Below the pieces are notes generated by a model. The model made no database searches and was not told the origin of the DNA. It was given only the letters and a program-made list of their open reading frames with translations. Position numbers and translations under genes: made by a program. A stretch of 64,000 nucleotides of DNA from Limnohabitans sp. MMS-10A-192 (GTDB lineage Bacteria > Pseudomonadota > Gammaproteobacteria > Burkholderiales > Burkholderiaceae_C): the NCBI RefSeq assembly GCF_003063335.1, contig NZ_NERX01000003.1, positions 186,001 through 250,000 of the forward strand, given 5' to 3'. This document shows, one piece after another, positions 8,708-17,008 of the stretch; position 1 is the first letter of the stretch; every line of letters starts with the position of its first letter.

Positions 8708-9646
8708 ATGGATTTTTACCTCGGCTTGTTGCAAGTCATTGGCGTGCATTCACTGCTGGGCCTGTCGGCTTGGTGCGTGCTGCACACGGGTCAGGTCAGC
8801 CTGGCCCAGGGTGGTTTCTTTGCCATTGGCGCTTATGGCGCGGGCATGCTGACCACCATGTTCGGCTGGCCACTGGGCTGGGCCTTGCTGGTCGCTGCCT
8901 TGCTGGCAGGCGCTGTGGCGGTGGCAGTGGGGTTCCCCGCGCTGCGCGTCAAGGGCCTGATGCTGGTGGTGGCCACCACCGCCTTTGCCGAAATCGTGCG
9001 CCTGGTGTTTTTCAACCTCTCGTGGAAGGTGAAGACACCGCAGGGCCTGATCGGTCCGGACGGTGGTCTGGGCTTTGGTGGCATCCGTTACTTTCAGGCC
9101 AATGCCTGGAGTAGCGTGCAGGTGTTGCTGTTGATCTGGGGCCTGGTGGCACTCGTGATGCTGCTGTTGTGGTCGCTGGACCGCACCCGCATCGGCACGC
9201 TGTGGCGCGCCGTGGGTGAGGATGAAGTGGCCGCCCAAAGCGCGGGCATCAACCTGACGGCGGCCAAGGTTTCGGCCTTTGGCATCGGCGGGGCCATCGC
9301 AGGTCTGGCAGGTGGCCTGTTCAGCCACAACACCACCCACATCGAGCACGGCAACTTCACCATCTTGCTGGCCACCTTTGCCATCGCCTACCCCATCCTG
9401 GGCGGTCTCAAAAGCCTGGCGGGCACGCTGGTGGCTGTGGTGTTCATTCAGGGCGTGCTGGTCGAAGGCCTGCGCTTTTTGGGCGACTGGCGCAGCCTGC
9501 TGTTTGGCGCGCTGATCCTGCTGGTGATGCTGGTGCGCCCCGGTGGCGTGCTGGGTGCGCCATTGCGCTGGCCCTCGTTCAAGCGTCACGCTGCGGCATC
9601 GACCACTGACCTCATGATCTCTGCCGAAAGGACCCGCCATGCTTGA
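8708..9646 (+). CDS. livM: LivM-type ABC transporter permease
   Basis: The 312-residue inner-membrane permease has the LivM family blocks GQVSLAQGGFFAIGAYGAGML near the N-terminus, LRVKGLMLVVATTAFAEIVR, RTRIGTLWRAVGEDEVAAQSAGIN (the ATPase-contacting loop) and a conserved ILGGLKSLAGTLVA helix. It is the partner of the LivH at 7796. Its 3' end overlaps the livG start by 8 bp, so the genes are translationally coupled. Its hydrophilic C-terminal tail (about residues 285-312) is variable. Confidence 0.92.
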   Translation: MDFYLGLLQVIGVHSLLGLSAWCVLHTGQVSLAQGGFFAIGAYGAGMLTTMFGWPLGWALLVAALLAGAVAVAVGFPALRVKGLMLVVATTAFAEIVRLVFFNLSWKVKTPQGLIGPDGGLGFGGIRYFQANAWSSVQVLLLIWGLVALVMLLLWSLDRTRIGTLWRAVGEDEVAAQSAGINLTAAKVSAFGIGGAIAGLAGGLFSHNTTHIEHGNFTILLATFAIAYPILGGLKSLAGTLVAVVFIQGVLVEGLRFLGDWRSLLFGALILLVMLVRPGGVLGAPLRWPSFKRHAAASTTDLMISAERTRHA

Positions 9647-10415
9647 ACTTCGCCATGTGTCCCGCCACTTTGGCGGCGTCAAAGCCGTGGACGGCCTGGA
9701 CATGCAGGTGCGCCAGGGTGAAATCCTGGGCCTGATCGGTCCCAACGGTTCAGGCAAAAGTACCACCGTGAACCTGATCTCGGGCCTGTACACGCCATCG
9801 GGCGGCAGCGTCATGTTTCAGGGCGAAGACATCTCGGCCCTGCCCACCCACCTGCGTGCCCAGCGTGGGATTGCCCGCACCTTCCAGAACATCCGCCTGT
9901 TCTCGCAACTGAGCGTGTGGCAGAACCTCTGGGCCGCACGCGTTGAACGCAGCAGCGGCTGGGACGGCTTCAAGGCTCGCTGGCTCGCAGGATCCAACCA
10001 AGGCCGTGAACAGGCCGAGCAAATCCTCGAATTCAGCGGCTTGCAGGGCAAGCGCGATGTGCTGGCCGGGAACCTGGCCTTTGGCGAACAGCGCCGCCTG
10101 GAGCTGGCCCGCGCGGCGGTGTCGGGCGCGCCGCTCTTGCTGCTGGACGAACCGGCCGCTGGCATGAACGCATCTGAAATCGAAGACTTGGACCAGCGCA
10201 TACGTGCCCTGCGCGACCAGGGCCGCACGGTGGTGCTGATCGAACACCACATGGAGCTGGTCATGGGCGTGTGCGACCGCGTGGTGGTCCTGAACTTCGG
10301 CCGCAAGATCGCCGAAGGTGCACCGCAAGAAGTGCAGAACGACCCGCAAGTGCGCGCCGCCTACCTGGGCGCCGACGATAACGACGAACTGATGAACGCC
10401 GCACTCGCGGCCTGA
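9639..10415 (+). CDS. livG: LivG-type ABC transporter ATPase
   Basis: The 258-residue cytoplasmic ATPase carries Walker A GPNGSGKSTT (about residues 31-40), the LivG-type signature LAFGEQRRLELARA in place of LSGGQ, Walker B LLLLDEPAAGM and the H-loop IEHHMELVM. The AAGMN-SE sequence after Walker B is typical of LivG. It pairs with LivF to power the importer encoded by the same operon. Confidence 0.94.
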   Translation: MLELRHVSRHFGGVKAVDGLDMQVRQGEILGLIGPNGSGKSTTVNLISGLYTPSGGSVMFQGEDISALPTHLRAQRGIARTFQNIRLFSQLSVWQNLWAARVERSSGWDGFKARWLAGSNQGREQAEQILEFSGLQGKRDVLAGNLAFGEQRRLELARAAVSGAPLLLLDEPAAGMNASEIEDLDQRIRALRDQGRTVVLIEHHMELVMGVCDRVVVLNFGRKIAEGAPQEVQNDPQVRAAYLGADDNDELMNAALAA

Positions 10416-10428
10416 GGAGACAAGTGCC

Positions 10429-11163
10429 ATGCTCGAAATACGTGAACTGGCCTGCGCCTACGGCAAGATCGAAGCGCTGCGCAATGTGAGCCTGTCGGCC
10501 AAGGCCGGCGAAGTGACCTGTCTGCTGGGCCCCAACGGCGCCGGCAAGACCACGCTGATGATGACGCTTGCGGGCATCTTGCAACCCACACACGGCAGCA
10601 TCACCTTTGAAGGTGAAAGCCTGCTGGGTCTTTCCCCAGCGCAGATCGTGGACCGCGGCCTGGCACTGGTGCCTGAAAACCGCTTGGTGTTTCCCGCGCT
10701 CAGCGTGCGTGAAAATCTGATGGCCGGTGCCTACCGCCGCAAGGACCGCGCGGCGATTGCCAGCGACATCGAACACCAGCTCGAACGCTTCCCGCGCCTG
10801 CGCGAACGCATCGACCAACTGGCCGGCACCCTGTCGGGTGGCGAGCAGCAGATGCTGGCACTGGCCCGTGCACTCATGTCGCGTCCACGCCTGTTGCTGA
10901 TGGACGAGCCCTCGGTCGGTCTGGCACCCAAGGTGGTGGCGGAGATCTTTGGCATCGTGCGCCAACTGCACGCCGAAGGCACCAGCATCTTCCTGGTCGA
11001 GCAGAACGTGCACATGGCGCTCAAGGTGGCACAGCACTTCTTCCTGCTGCAGCAAGGTCGCGTGACTTTCTCGGGAACGCCCACCGAGCTGGCTGAAGAC
11101 GATGTGATCCAGCGCGCCTACCTGGCCGGTGCCGAGCGCAAACCTGAAGCCACCGAGGCCTGA
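10429..11163 (+). CDS. livF: LivF-type ABC transporter ATPase
   Basis: The 244-residue ATPase has Walker A GPNGAGKTT, signature LSGGEQQMLALARA, Walker B LLMDEPSVGLAP and the switch histidine region as VEQNVHMAL. These are the LivF family hallmarks. GAGGAG precedes the ATG. The stop codon overlaps the next ATG by one base (TGATG), so translation probably re-initiates into the second permease pair. Confidence 0.94.
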   Translation: MLEIRELACAYGKIEALRNVSLSAKAGEVTCLLGPNGAGKTTLMMTLAGILQPTHGSITFEGESLLGLSPAQIVDRGLALVPENRLVFPALSVRENLMAGAYRRKDRAAIASDIEHQLERFPRLRERIDQLAGTLSGGEQQMLALARALMSRPRLLLMDEPSVGLAPKVVAEIFGIVRQLHAEGTSIFLVEQNVHMALKVAQHFFLLQQGRVTFSGTPTELAEDDVIQRAYLAGAERKPEATEA

Positions 11164-12092
11164 TGGACTTCCTCCAACGCACGCTTGACGGCTTGCTGGA
11201 GGCAGGACCGTATGCCCTCGTCGGCCTGGGCCTGACGCTGGGTTTCGGCCTGTTGCACCGGGTGAATCTGGCTTATGGTGCCAGCGCCATGTTGGGGGCC
11301 TATGCGGGCTCATGGCTGCATGTGCGGCTGGACTGGCCCGTCTGGGCGGTGCTGCCCTGCGTGGTGCTGGCCACTGCGCTGGCCGGGCTGTATGTGCAGT
11401 GGCTGTGCTTTCCGGATACTGACCGGGCCACCGGCTCAGTCCAGCGCGCCAGCTCAGTGGTCAGTGGTGCCGATTCGCGTGAAGTGGTGGCACTGGCGTC
11501 CAGCTTTGCCGTCTGGATGCAGCTCGAACAGTTGTGTGTGAACCTGCTGCCGCGCCACCTCAACCCTTTTCCGGATATCGCCTCCACCCACGAATGGTCA
11601 CTGGGCCCGCTGGGTCTGCGCCCCGATCGCCTGGTGATGTGCATCGCCGCAGCGGGCCTGGTAATGTGGGTGGCCCGCTGGATACACACCAACCGCACGG
11701 GCCTGGCCCTGCGTGCTGCGGCAGACCACCCGCTGGCTGCCCACCTCAGCGGTCTGCGCGTGCCCCAGCTGCAACGGTGGGGCTTTGTGCTGGCCAGCGG
11801 CCTGTCGGGCGTGGCCGCTTGCGCCGTGCTCGCCCTGGAAGGACAAGTCACCCCCATGTTTGGCATGTGGATGCTCATGAAAGGACTGGCCGCCGCCATG
11901 ATCGGTGGCCTGGGCAATTTGCGCGGTTTGTTGTGGAGTGCCGCCTTGCTGGGCGTGGCAGAAGCCCATGCGCAGGCCCTGTTCGGTCCACTGGGCCGTG
12001 ATGCAGCCACTTGGGGCCTTTTGTTGCTCGCCCTGCTGCTCAGGTCTGCCCGCAAGACTTCCTGGGCACCTGCGGGAGGCCTGCATGCGTGA
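11163..12092 (+). CDS. Second LivH-type permease in the same operon
   Basis: The 309-residue membrane protein has the LivH opening (GPYALVGLGLTLGFGLLHRVNLAYGA), a RTGLALRAAADHPLAA loop and GGLGNLRGLLWSAALLGVAEA near the C-terminus. It is clearly more diverged than the first LivH: it has an insertion rich in Ser/Arg/Asp around residues 88-105. It directly follows livF, with which it overlaps by one base. A second permease pair without its own ATPases suggests that the two LivG/LivF ATPases serve two membrane heterodimers, or that the pairs are alternatives. Confidence 0.85.
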   Translation: MDFLQRTLDGLLEAGPYALVGLGLTLGFGLLHRVNLAYGASAMLGAYAGSWLHVRLDWPVWAVLPCVVLATALAGLYVQWLCFPDTDRATGSVQRASSVVSGADSREVVALASSFAVWMQLEQLCVNLLPRHLNPFPDIASTHEWSLGPLGLRPDRLVMCIAAAGLVMWVARWIHTNRTGLALRAAADHPLAAHLSGLRVPQLQRWGFVLASGLSGVAACAVLALEGQVTPMFGMWMLMKGLAAAMIGGLGNLRGLLWSAALLGVAEAHAQALFGPLGRDAATWGLLLLALLLRSARKTSWAPAGGLHA

Positions 12093-13035
12093 CGCCTTGT
12101 GCGCCAGCGAGCCCGGCATCGGGCTGGCCATCCAGATGATCGTGCTGTGCCTGGTGGCCTTGTCGGCCTGGTTGGTGCTGCGCGTGGGCCGCATCTCGCT
12201 GGGCCAACAAGCGTACTTCGGCATCGGCGGCTATTGCACCGCCTTGCTGACTACGGTGGGCCAATGGCCGCTGGATATCGCCTTGCTGGCCGCCACCTTG
12301 GGCGGCGCGATCGCAGCGGCCCTGATGTCATGGCCCCTGCTGCGTTTGCCAGGACTGCATTACGCCGTCGCTTCTCTGGCCGTGGCCGAACTGTTCCGCC
12401 TGAGCCTGTCGGGCTGGCAGTATCAGGTGCCGGGCCCCTCAGGTACACCAGTCGGCCCTGACGGCGTGCACGGTTTTCGCGACATCCGCTGGCTGTTTGA
12501 CCACCAGATCAGCCAGTTCGACTACCTGATGTGGGCCAGCGCGGTGTTGATCGCCGTGGTGCTGGCCTTGGTGGCCCTCTCGCGCACCCGCCTGGGACTG
12601 GCCATGAAGATGGTCGGCCACGATGAAACTCTGGCCGCCAGCCAAGGTCTGCCCGTACACCGACTGCGGCTTTTGGCCACCGCGCTGGCGGGCGCTGTGG
12701 CCGCTTTTGCAGGTGGCCTGTATGCCCACCAACTGACCTACATCGAACCAGCGCTGTTTGACCCCATGCTGGGCATCCATGCCGTGGGCTATTCGATGCT
12801 GGGCGGCCTGGCCACACCGCTGGGGCCTTTGCTGGGCGCAGCGTTGGACCTGGGCCTGCTCGAAGCCACCCGCTGGTTTGAAGGTTGGCGCATGGTGCTG
12901 TTTGGCACCCTGGTCGCCGTCTTCCTGCGCTGGCGTCCACGCGGCCTGCTGGACGAAACACTGGTCTGCCGCTTGAGATCGGCATGGCAAAGCCGGCACC
13001 ACACAGTTTCCACAGCCATGGCAGACCAATCCTGA
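12085..13035 (+). CDS. Second LivM-type permease in the same operon
   Basis: The 316-residue permease has the LivM blocks LRVGRISLGQQAYFGIGGYC, LRLPGLHYAVASLAVAELFRLSL, SRTRLGLAMKMVGHDETLAASQGL and MLGGLATPLGPLLGAALDLG. It was started at ATG 12085, 8 bp inside the previous gene, because this gives a normal LivM N-terminus; the frame is open further upstream but would overlap the permease gene extensively. It forms the second membrane heterodimer with the product of 11163-12092. Confidence 0.86.
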   Translation: MRDALCASEPGIGLAIQMIVLCLVALSAWLVLRVGRISLGQQAYFGIGGYCTALLTTVGQWPLDIALLAATLGGAIAAALMSWPLLRLPGLHYAVASLAVAELFRLSLSGWQYQVPGPSGTPVGPDGVHGFRDIRWLFDHQISQFDYLMWASAVLIAVVLALVALSRTRLGLAMKMVGHDETLAASQGLPVHRLRLLATALAGAVAAFAGGLYAHQLTYIEPALFDPMLGIHAVGYSMLGGLATPLGPLLGAALDLGLLEATRWFEGWRMVLFGTLVAVFLRWRPRGLLDETLVCRLRSAWQSRHHTVSTAMADQS

Positions 13036-13074
13036 AACGGTCTCTTTTTTCTGACACCTCTCCAAGGAACTTGC

Positions 13075-13833
13075 ATGATGCACACCCCTCTTCTTGACCA
13101 ACGCACCATCATCGTCACCGGTGCTGCCACCGGCATCGGCCAGGCTTTTGCTGTGCAATGCGCCAGCCAAGGCGCCAACGTGGTCGTGGCGGATATGAAC
13201 GTCGCTGCCGAAACCGTGGCCGCGGTCGAAGCAGCAGGCGGCAAGGCCCTGGCCGTGAAGGTCGATGTGGCCGACCAAGCCTCCGTGGACGCCATGGCCG
13301 CTGCCGCTGTGGCACGCTTTGGCCGCATCGACGGCCTGATCAACAACGCCGCCTATTTCCGCGAAGTCAAACTCACCCCCTTCGAGGAAATCGATCCCAT
13401 GATCTGGGACCGCATCTTCCAGGTCAACGTCAAGGGCGTGTGGAACTGCTGCAAGGCGGTGATGCCCGCCATGCGCGCACAAAACAGCGGCACCATCGTC
13501 AACATCGCCTCAGTGGTGGCTGTGGCCGGACAACCTGGCTACCTGCACTACGTGGCCTCCAAAGGTGCCGTGCTGTCCATGACCAAAGGTCTGGCCAAGG
13601 AGTGTGGTGCCAGCAACGTACGTGTGAACGTGATCGCCCCGGGCTTTGTGCTGACCGACGCCACCAAGAACCGTCCCATCGAGTGGCAACAAAGCTTCCT
13701 CAAGGCTCGCGCGATCGCTCGCGAGCAGCGCCCCGACGACCTGGTGGGCACCGCCATGTACCTGCTGTCGGACCTGTCCACCTTCGTGTCCGGGCAGACC
13801 ATCGTGGTCGACGGCGGTCACATCATGTACTGA
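13075..13833 (+). CDS. SDR family oxidoreductase
   Basis: The 252-residue classical short-chain dehydrogenase/reductase has the cofactor motif TGAATGIGQ (about residues 16-24), the NNA motif, a catalytic Ser in NIASVVA and YVASKG (Tyr/Lys), and ends FVSGQTIVVDGGHIMY. Asp-37 region VVADMNV points to NAD rather than NADP. It follows the Liv permeases on the same strand with AAGGA before the ATG. It probably oxidises an alcohol produced from or imported by the upstream transporter; the substrate is unknown. Confidence 0.88.
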   Translation: MMHTPLLDQRTIIVTGAATGIGQAFAVQCASQGANVVVADMNVAAETVAAVEAAGGKALAVKVDVADQASVDAMAAAAVARFGRIDGLINNAAYFREVKLTPFEEIDPMIWDRIFQVNVKGVWNCCKAVMPAMRAQNSGTIVNIASVVAVAGQPGYLHYVASKGAVLSMTKGLAKECGASNVRVNVIAPGFVLTDATKNRPIEWQQSFLKARAIAREQRPDDLVGTAMYLLSDLSTFVSGQTIVVDGGHIMY

Positions 13834-13841
13834 TGCCCCCT

Positions 13842-13871
13842 TTGCATTCAAAGTCACAACTTTGAATGCAA
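13842..13871 (+). repeat. Perfect 13-bp inverted repeat between SDR and GST genes
   Basis: Arms TTGCATTCAAAGT and ACTTTGAATGCAA are separated by CACA. No T-run follows, so it is not a standard terminator. In the mRNA it would form a stable hairpin 37 bp before the next ATG, and could act as an attenuator, processing site or operator. The decamer TTGCATTCAA recurs at 14845-14854, before the SnoaL-like gene. Confidence 0.7.
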
Positions 13872-13907
13872 CACCGCATGAACACCATTCAGACCAAAGA
13901 GACAAAC

Positions 13908-14831
13908 ATGCAAAACATCATCCTGCACCACTACGAGTTTTCGACTTTTTCCGAGAAGATCCGCACCGCGCTGGGCCTCAAGCAGCTAGCCTGGCGTTCG
14001 GTGGACATCCCCGGCATGCCGCCACGCCCCTGGCTCACGCCGCTGACAGGCGGCTACCGCCGTGCACCGGTGCTGCAACTGGGCGCTGACATCTATTGCG
14101 ACACGCATGTGATTTTGGCCGCGCTGGACCGTCTGCCAGTGAGCCCCAGCCTACAGCCAGCAGGCTGCGAAGGTCTGGTCCAAGGCTTGGGCTTTGCTTG
14201 GGAGCGTCAGATGTGGGTTCCGACCATCGGCGTGCTCGTGCATTACATCGGCGAACACATTCCGACCGAATTCATCAAGGACCGCAAGGAAGGCTATCTG
14301 GGCATCGACATCTCGCAGGCCGCCATGGCACCGCAGTTTCAGGAACATGCGCAATTCGTGCGCGCGCAAATCGCCTGGCTGGCGCAAGCGCTGGCCGGAC
14401 GACGCTTCCTGTTTGGCGATGCGCCCAGCGCCGCTGACCTGGCCTGCTGGCAGACGATTTTCCTGTTACGCAAAAACTGTCCGCCCGATGTGGACAAGCT
14501 CTTGGGGCTGGCCCCGATCCTGAGTTGGTACGACCGCATCCTGGCGTTTGGCCACGGTCAGTCCACCCCCATGAGCCCCGAAGAGGCTTTCGAAGTCGCC
14601 TCCAAAGCCACGCCAGCGCCCGTCACGCACCTGAACCCCAACGGCGATCCCGGCGGCCTGCAAGCCGGCACGGCCGTGCGTGTGACCCCTGACGACAACG
14701 CCCGCGTGCCGGTGACAGGCACGCTGGTGGCAGCCGATGCTTTTGAAGTCGTGATTCACCGCCGCGATGAGCGGGCAGGTGATCTGCACATCCATTTTCC
14801 TCGCCTGGGCTACACGCTCGAGGCGATTTGA
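13908..14831 (+). CDS. Glutathione S-transferase-like protein with C-terminal extension
   Basis: The 307-residue protein begins with a thioredoxin-like GST N-domain (MQNIILHHYEFSTFSEKIR then ALGLKQLAW--VDIPG, a YRRAPVLQLG segment giving the cis-Pro/GSH site, DTHVILAALD). An all-helical C-domain ends with ADLACWQTIFLLR. About 80 further residues (AVRVTPDDNARVPVTGTLVAAD) look like a small beta domain. ATG 13908 fits the domain start and has a purine-rich site (AAAGAGAC); the frame is open from 13866. The role may be glutathione-dependent cleavage or isomerisation in the catabolic route; the substrate is unknown. Confidence 0.75.
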   Translation: MQNIILHHYEFSTFSEKIRTALGLKQLAWRSVDIPGMPPRPWLTPLTGGYRRAPVLQLGADIYCDTHVILAALDRLPVSPSLQPAGCEGLVQGLGFAWERQMWVPTIGVLVHYIGEHIPTEFIKDRKEGYLGIDISQAAMAPQFQEHAQFVRAQIAWLAQALAGRRFLFGDAPSAADLACWQTIFLLRKNCPPDVDKLLGLAPILSWYDRILAFGHGQSTPMSPEEAFEVASKATPAPVTHLNPNGDPGGLQAGTAVRVTPDDNARVPVTGTLVAADAFEVVIHRRDERAGDLHIHFPRLGYTLEAI

Positions 14832-14867
14832 TCTCACCCCTTCATTGCATTCAATCAGGAGACGAGC

Positions 14868-15287
14868 ATGAGCATTCAAGACAGCAACAAGCAACTGTGC
14901 CGCGATTATTTCAAAGCCTTTCTGGCCCGCGACACCGCCTGGATGGCGCGCCATATCGCGCCCGAATTTGTGCGCCACGACCCTGGCCTGCCTTTTGAAG
15001 TGCGAGGCCCCAAGGGCGTAGCCGAGTTGCACGACGCTCTGCTGCCCGCCTTCCCCGACATGACGCTGCCGCTGCTGGACTTTGTGGCCGAAGGCGACAA
15101 GGTGCTGGTGCGGCTGAAAGTACAAGGCACACACACCGGTGCGTTCGGCGACATGGCCGCCACCGGCCAGAAGATCGACATCGACGTGCTCGATCTGTTC
15201 CAGTTCAAGGACGACGTGCTGGTCGAACACTGGGCCTTGCTCGACAACCTGGGCATGCTCAAACAACTGGGCGCTTTGCCGCAGTAA
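14868..15287 (+). CDS. SnoaL-like (NTF2-fold) protein
   Basis: The 139-residue protein matches the SnoaL/ester-cyclase pattern: an N-terminal helix (CRDYFKAFLARDTAWMARHIAPEFVRHDP), G-KGVAELHDALLPAFPDM, then beta strands ending in DVLDLFQFKDDVLVEHWALLDNLGMLKQLG. Proteins of this fold act as hydrolases, isomerases or dehydratases on small polar or aromatic substrates. AGGAG precedes the ATG by 7 bp. It sits between two GST-like genes in one operon. Confidence 0.8.
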   Translation: MSIQDSNKQLCRDYFKAFLARDTAWMARHIAPEFVRHDPGLPFEVRGPKGVAELHDALLPAFPDMTLPLLDFVAEGDKVLVRLKVQGTHTGAFGDMAATGQKIDIDVLDLFQFKDDVLVEHWALLDNLGMLKQLGALPQ

Positions 15288-15311
15288 TTTGGTCCTATTT
15301 TGGAGATACTC

Positions 15312-15938
15312 ATGCAATTACTGGCCAACACCACCTCCCCTTTTGTGCGCATCGCCCGCATCGCGATGATCGAAAAAGGCCTGGAGCTTGAACCCATCTT
15401 GGTTGACCCCTGGGCCGACGATGTACGTCTGCGCGAGGCAAACGCTGCCACACGCGTGCCCACCCTGGTGCTGGACAACGGCATCCCACTGACCGAAAGT
15501 CTGTTGATCGTGCAATGGCTTGAAGCCACACGCCCAGCGCCACAATGGCCCAGCTTGCTGGGTGCTGACCCACAGCGTATCGCAGGCGTGCTCTCGCGTG
15601 CAGGCATCGCACTGGGTGCCATCGAAGCGTCGGTACACACCATCATCACGCGCAAAGTCACGGCACCCGTGTTGTTTGACGAAACACCCGTGGGTCTGCG
15701 GCGTCGCCGCACCATGGTCGAGGGCATGCAACGCCTGGAAGCCGTGGCGGCTGAAATGTCAGGTGCCAATGTCGCTCAGAAAGCACCCGGCCTGGACGCT
15801 ATCTGTGCCGTGGTGCTGTTTGACTACCAGCAATTTCGCTACGGCGACCAGCCTTGGCTGCCGGCCACCCCGGCGCTCAAGGCCTTGTCGCAAGCTCTGC
15901 GCGAACGGGCATCCTTCGCACAGACCTTGCCCCGTTGA
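15312..15938 (+). CDS. Glutathione S-transferase family protein
   Basis: The 208-residue two-domain GST begins MQLLANTTSPFVRIARIAMIEKGLELE, with the beta-alpha-beta N-domain, cis-Pro segment TRVPTLVLDNG and ES-LIVQWLE following. The C-terminal helical domain includes DAICAVVLFDYQQFRYG. ATG 15312 has GGAG 7 bp upstream; the TTG at 15300 is an unlikely alternative. It ends the Liv-SDR-GST operon. The operon end faces a convergent LysR gene 20 bp away with no obvious strong hairpin. Confidence 0.82.
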   Translation: MQLLANTTSPFVRIARIAMIEKGLELEPILVDPWADDVRLREANAATRVPTLVLDNGIPLTESLLIVQWLEATRPAPQWPSLLGADPQRIAGVLSRAGIALGAIEASVHTIITRKVTAPVLFDETPVGLRRRRTMVEGMQRLEAVAAEMSGANVAQKAPGLDAICAVVLFDYQQFRYGDQPWLPATPALKALSQALRERASFAQTLPR

Positions 15939-15957
15939 AGCCTCGCCGCCCTGCTGC

Positions 15958-16869
15958 TCAACCGGGCGGCTGGGCGTCGTCTGCGGCCGCAATGGCCTGC
16001 AGGTGCTGGGCCAACTGGCCCAGCGGCGTTTGCTGTGCCGGGCGACTGCGCATACAAATTTGCATGCCGCGCAACGCCCAGCCGTCTGACAGCGGCAAGA
16101 CCTTGAGCTGCATGGCGTGCGCCAGACTGCGCGCTGCGGCCAGCGGCAAGATGCCAATGCCCAGCTGCGCTTGCACAGCACGGCACACCGCTTCAAAACT
16201 GCGCACCTGCACCCGCAAGGCCATGGGACGCATCAACACTTCGGCTTGCGAGGTCAGCAAGCGGGTCAAGGTGCTGCCCGCCTCCAGTCCCACCAGGTCA
16301 CGCTCGATCAAGTCCGCAAACTGCACGGCCTGGCCATCCAGCGGGTCATCCTTGCGCAAGACGGCGGCCAATTGATCACTGCGGTATGGCTGACACCACA
16401 GCCCCTGCGTGTCGCCACCAATCACCACCACGCCCAGATCGGCCTCGCCCGAGCGCACGCGGCGAACCACCTCATCGCTCCAGGATTCCTCGAGCACGAT
16501 GCGCACGTTCTCGTGCAGGTTCTGGAACTGCGCTACGTCCGATGGCAGGAACTGGGCCATGGCCGAGGTGTTGCCCAAGATGCGTAACACCGCATTGCGT
16601 CCCGATGCGTAGTTGAGCATCTCGGCGCGCATGTGAATGACGTCAGCGATGACCTCACGCGCATGCTTGAGCAGGTGCTCGCCTGCAGGCGTGAGCTGCA
16701 AGCCGCGCGAATGGCGCTCGAACAACTGGACTTTGAACTGGTGCTCCAGAAGCGACAGGCGGCGACTGGCCGCAGGCACCGTGATGAAGCAGGCCTCGGC
16801 AGCACGCGTCAGATTGCGCAAATCGGCCGCCTTGACGAACAGCGCCAGTGAGTCAATGTCTGGGAGCAT
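15958..16869 (-). CDS. LysR-family transcriptional regulator
   Basis: The 303-residue protein has an N-terminal winged HTH (MLPDIDSLALFVKAADLRNLTRAAEACFITVPAASRR) and a LysR substrate domain. It is divergent from the aldehyde dehydrogenase, and a 17-bp LysR-box-like site (16924-16940) lies in the shared promoter region. A paralogue (29626-30555) begins almost identically (MLPDIDSLALFVRAAELRSLTKAAE), so the two regulators probably recognise related DNA. The likely targets are the ALDH and neighbouring catabolic operons. Confidence 0.9.
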   Translation of the reverse strand: MLPDIDSLALFVKAADLRNLTRAAEACFITVPAASRRLSLLEHQFKVQLFERHSRGLQLTPAGEHLLKHAREVIADVIHMRAEMLNYASGRNAVLRILGNTSAMAQFLPSDVAQFQNLHENVRIVLEESWSDEVVRRVRSGEADLGVVVIGGDTQGLWCQPYRSDQLAAVLRKDDPLDGQAVQFADLIERDLVGLEAGSTLTRLLTSQAEVLMRPMALRVQVRSFEAVCRAVQAQLGIGILPLAAARSLAHAMQLKVLPLSDGWALRGMQICMRSRPAQQTPLGQLAQHLQAIAAADDAQPPG

Positions 16870-16923
16870 GAAAGGATTCTATCGATTTGGCTCGACTTTG
16901 ACTTGCAGAGGACGCAACGCGCC

Positions 16924-16940
16924 GTTGCCCACTTTCCAAT
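16924..16940. promoter_or_regulatory. LysR-box-like site, GTTG-N9-CAAT
   Basis: The site GTTGCCCACTTTCCAAT lies in the divergent LysR/ALDH promoter region. It shares ATTG/GTTG-N9-CAAT spacing, and most of its core (TGCCCA--TTCCAATTCC), with 22487-22503, and the spacing with 34902-34918. This is the T-N11-A type architecture of LysR sites. Confidence 0.5.
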
Positions 16941-17008
16941 TCCCCTGACGTACAACGCTGCCTATAGTCAGCCCATCGTGTATTGATCTGAACCAACCAG
17001 GAAAACTT

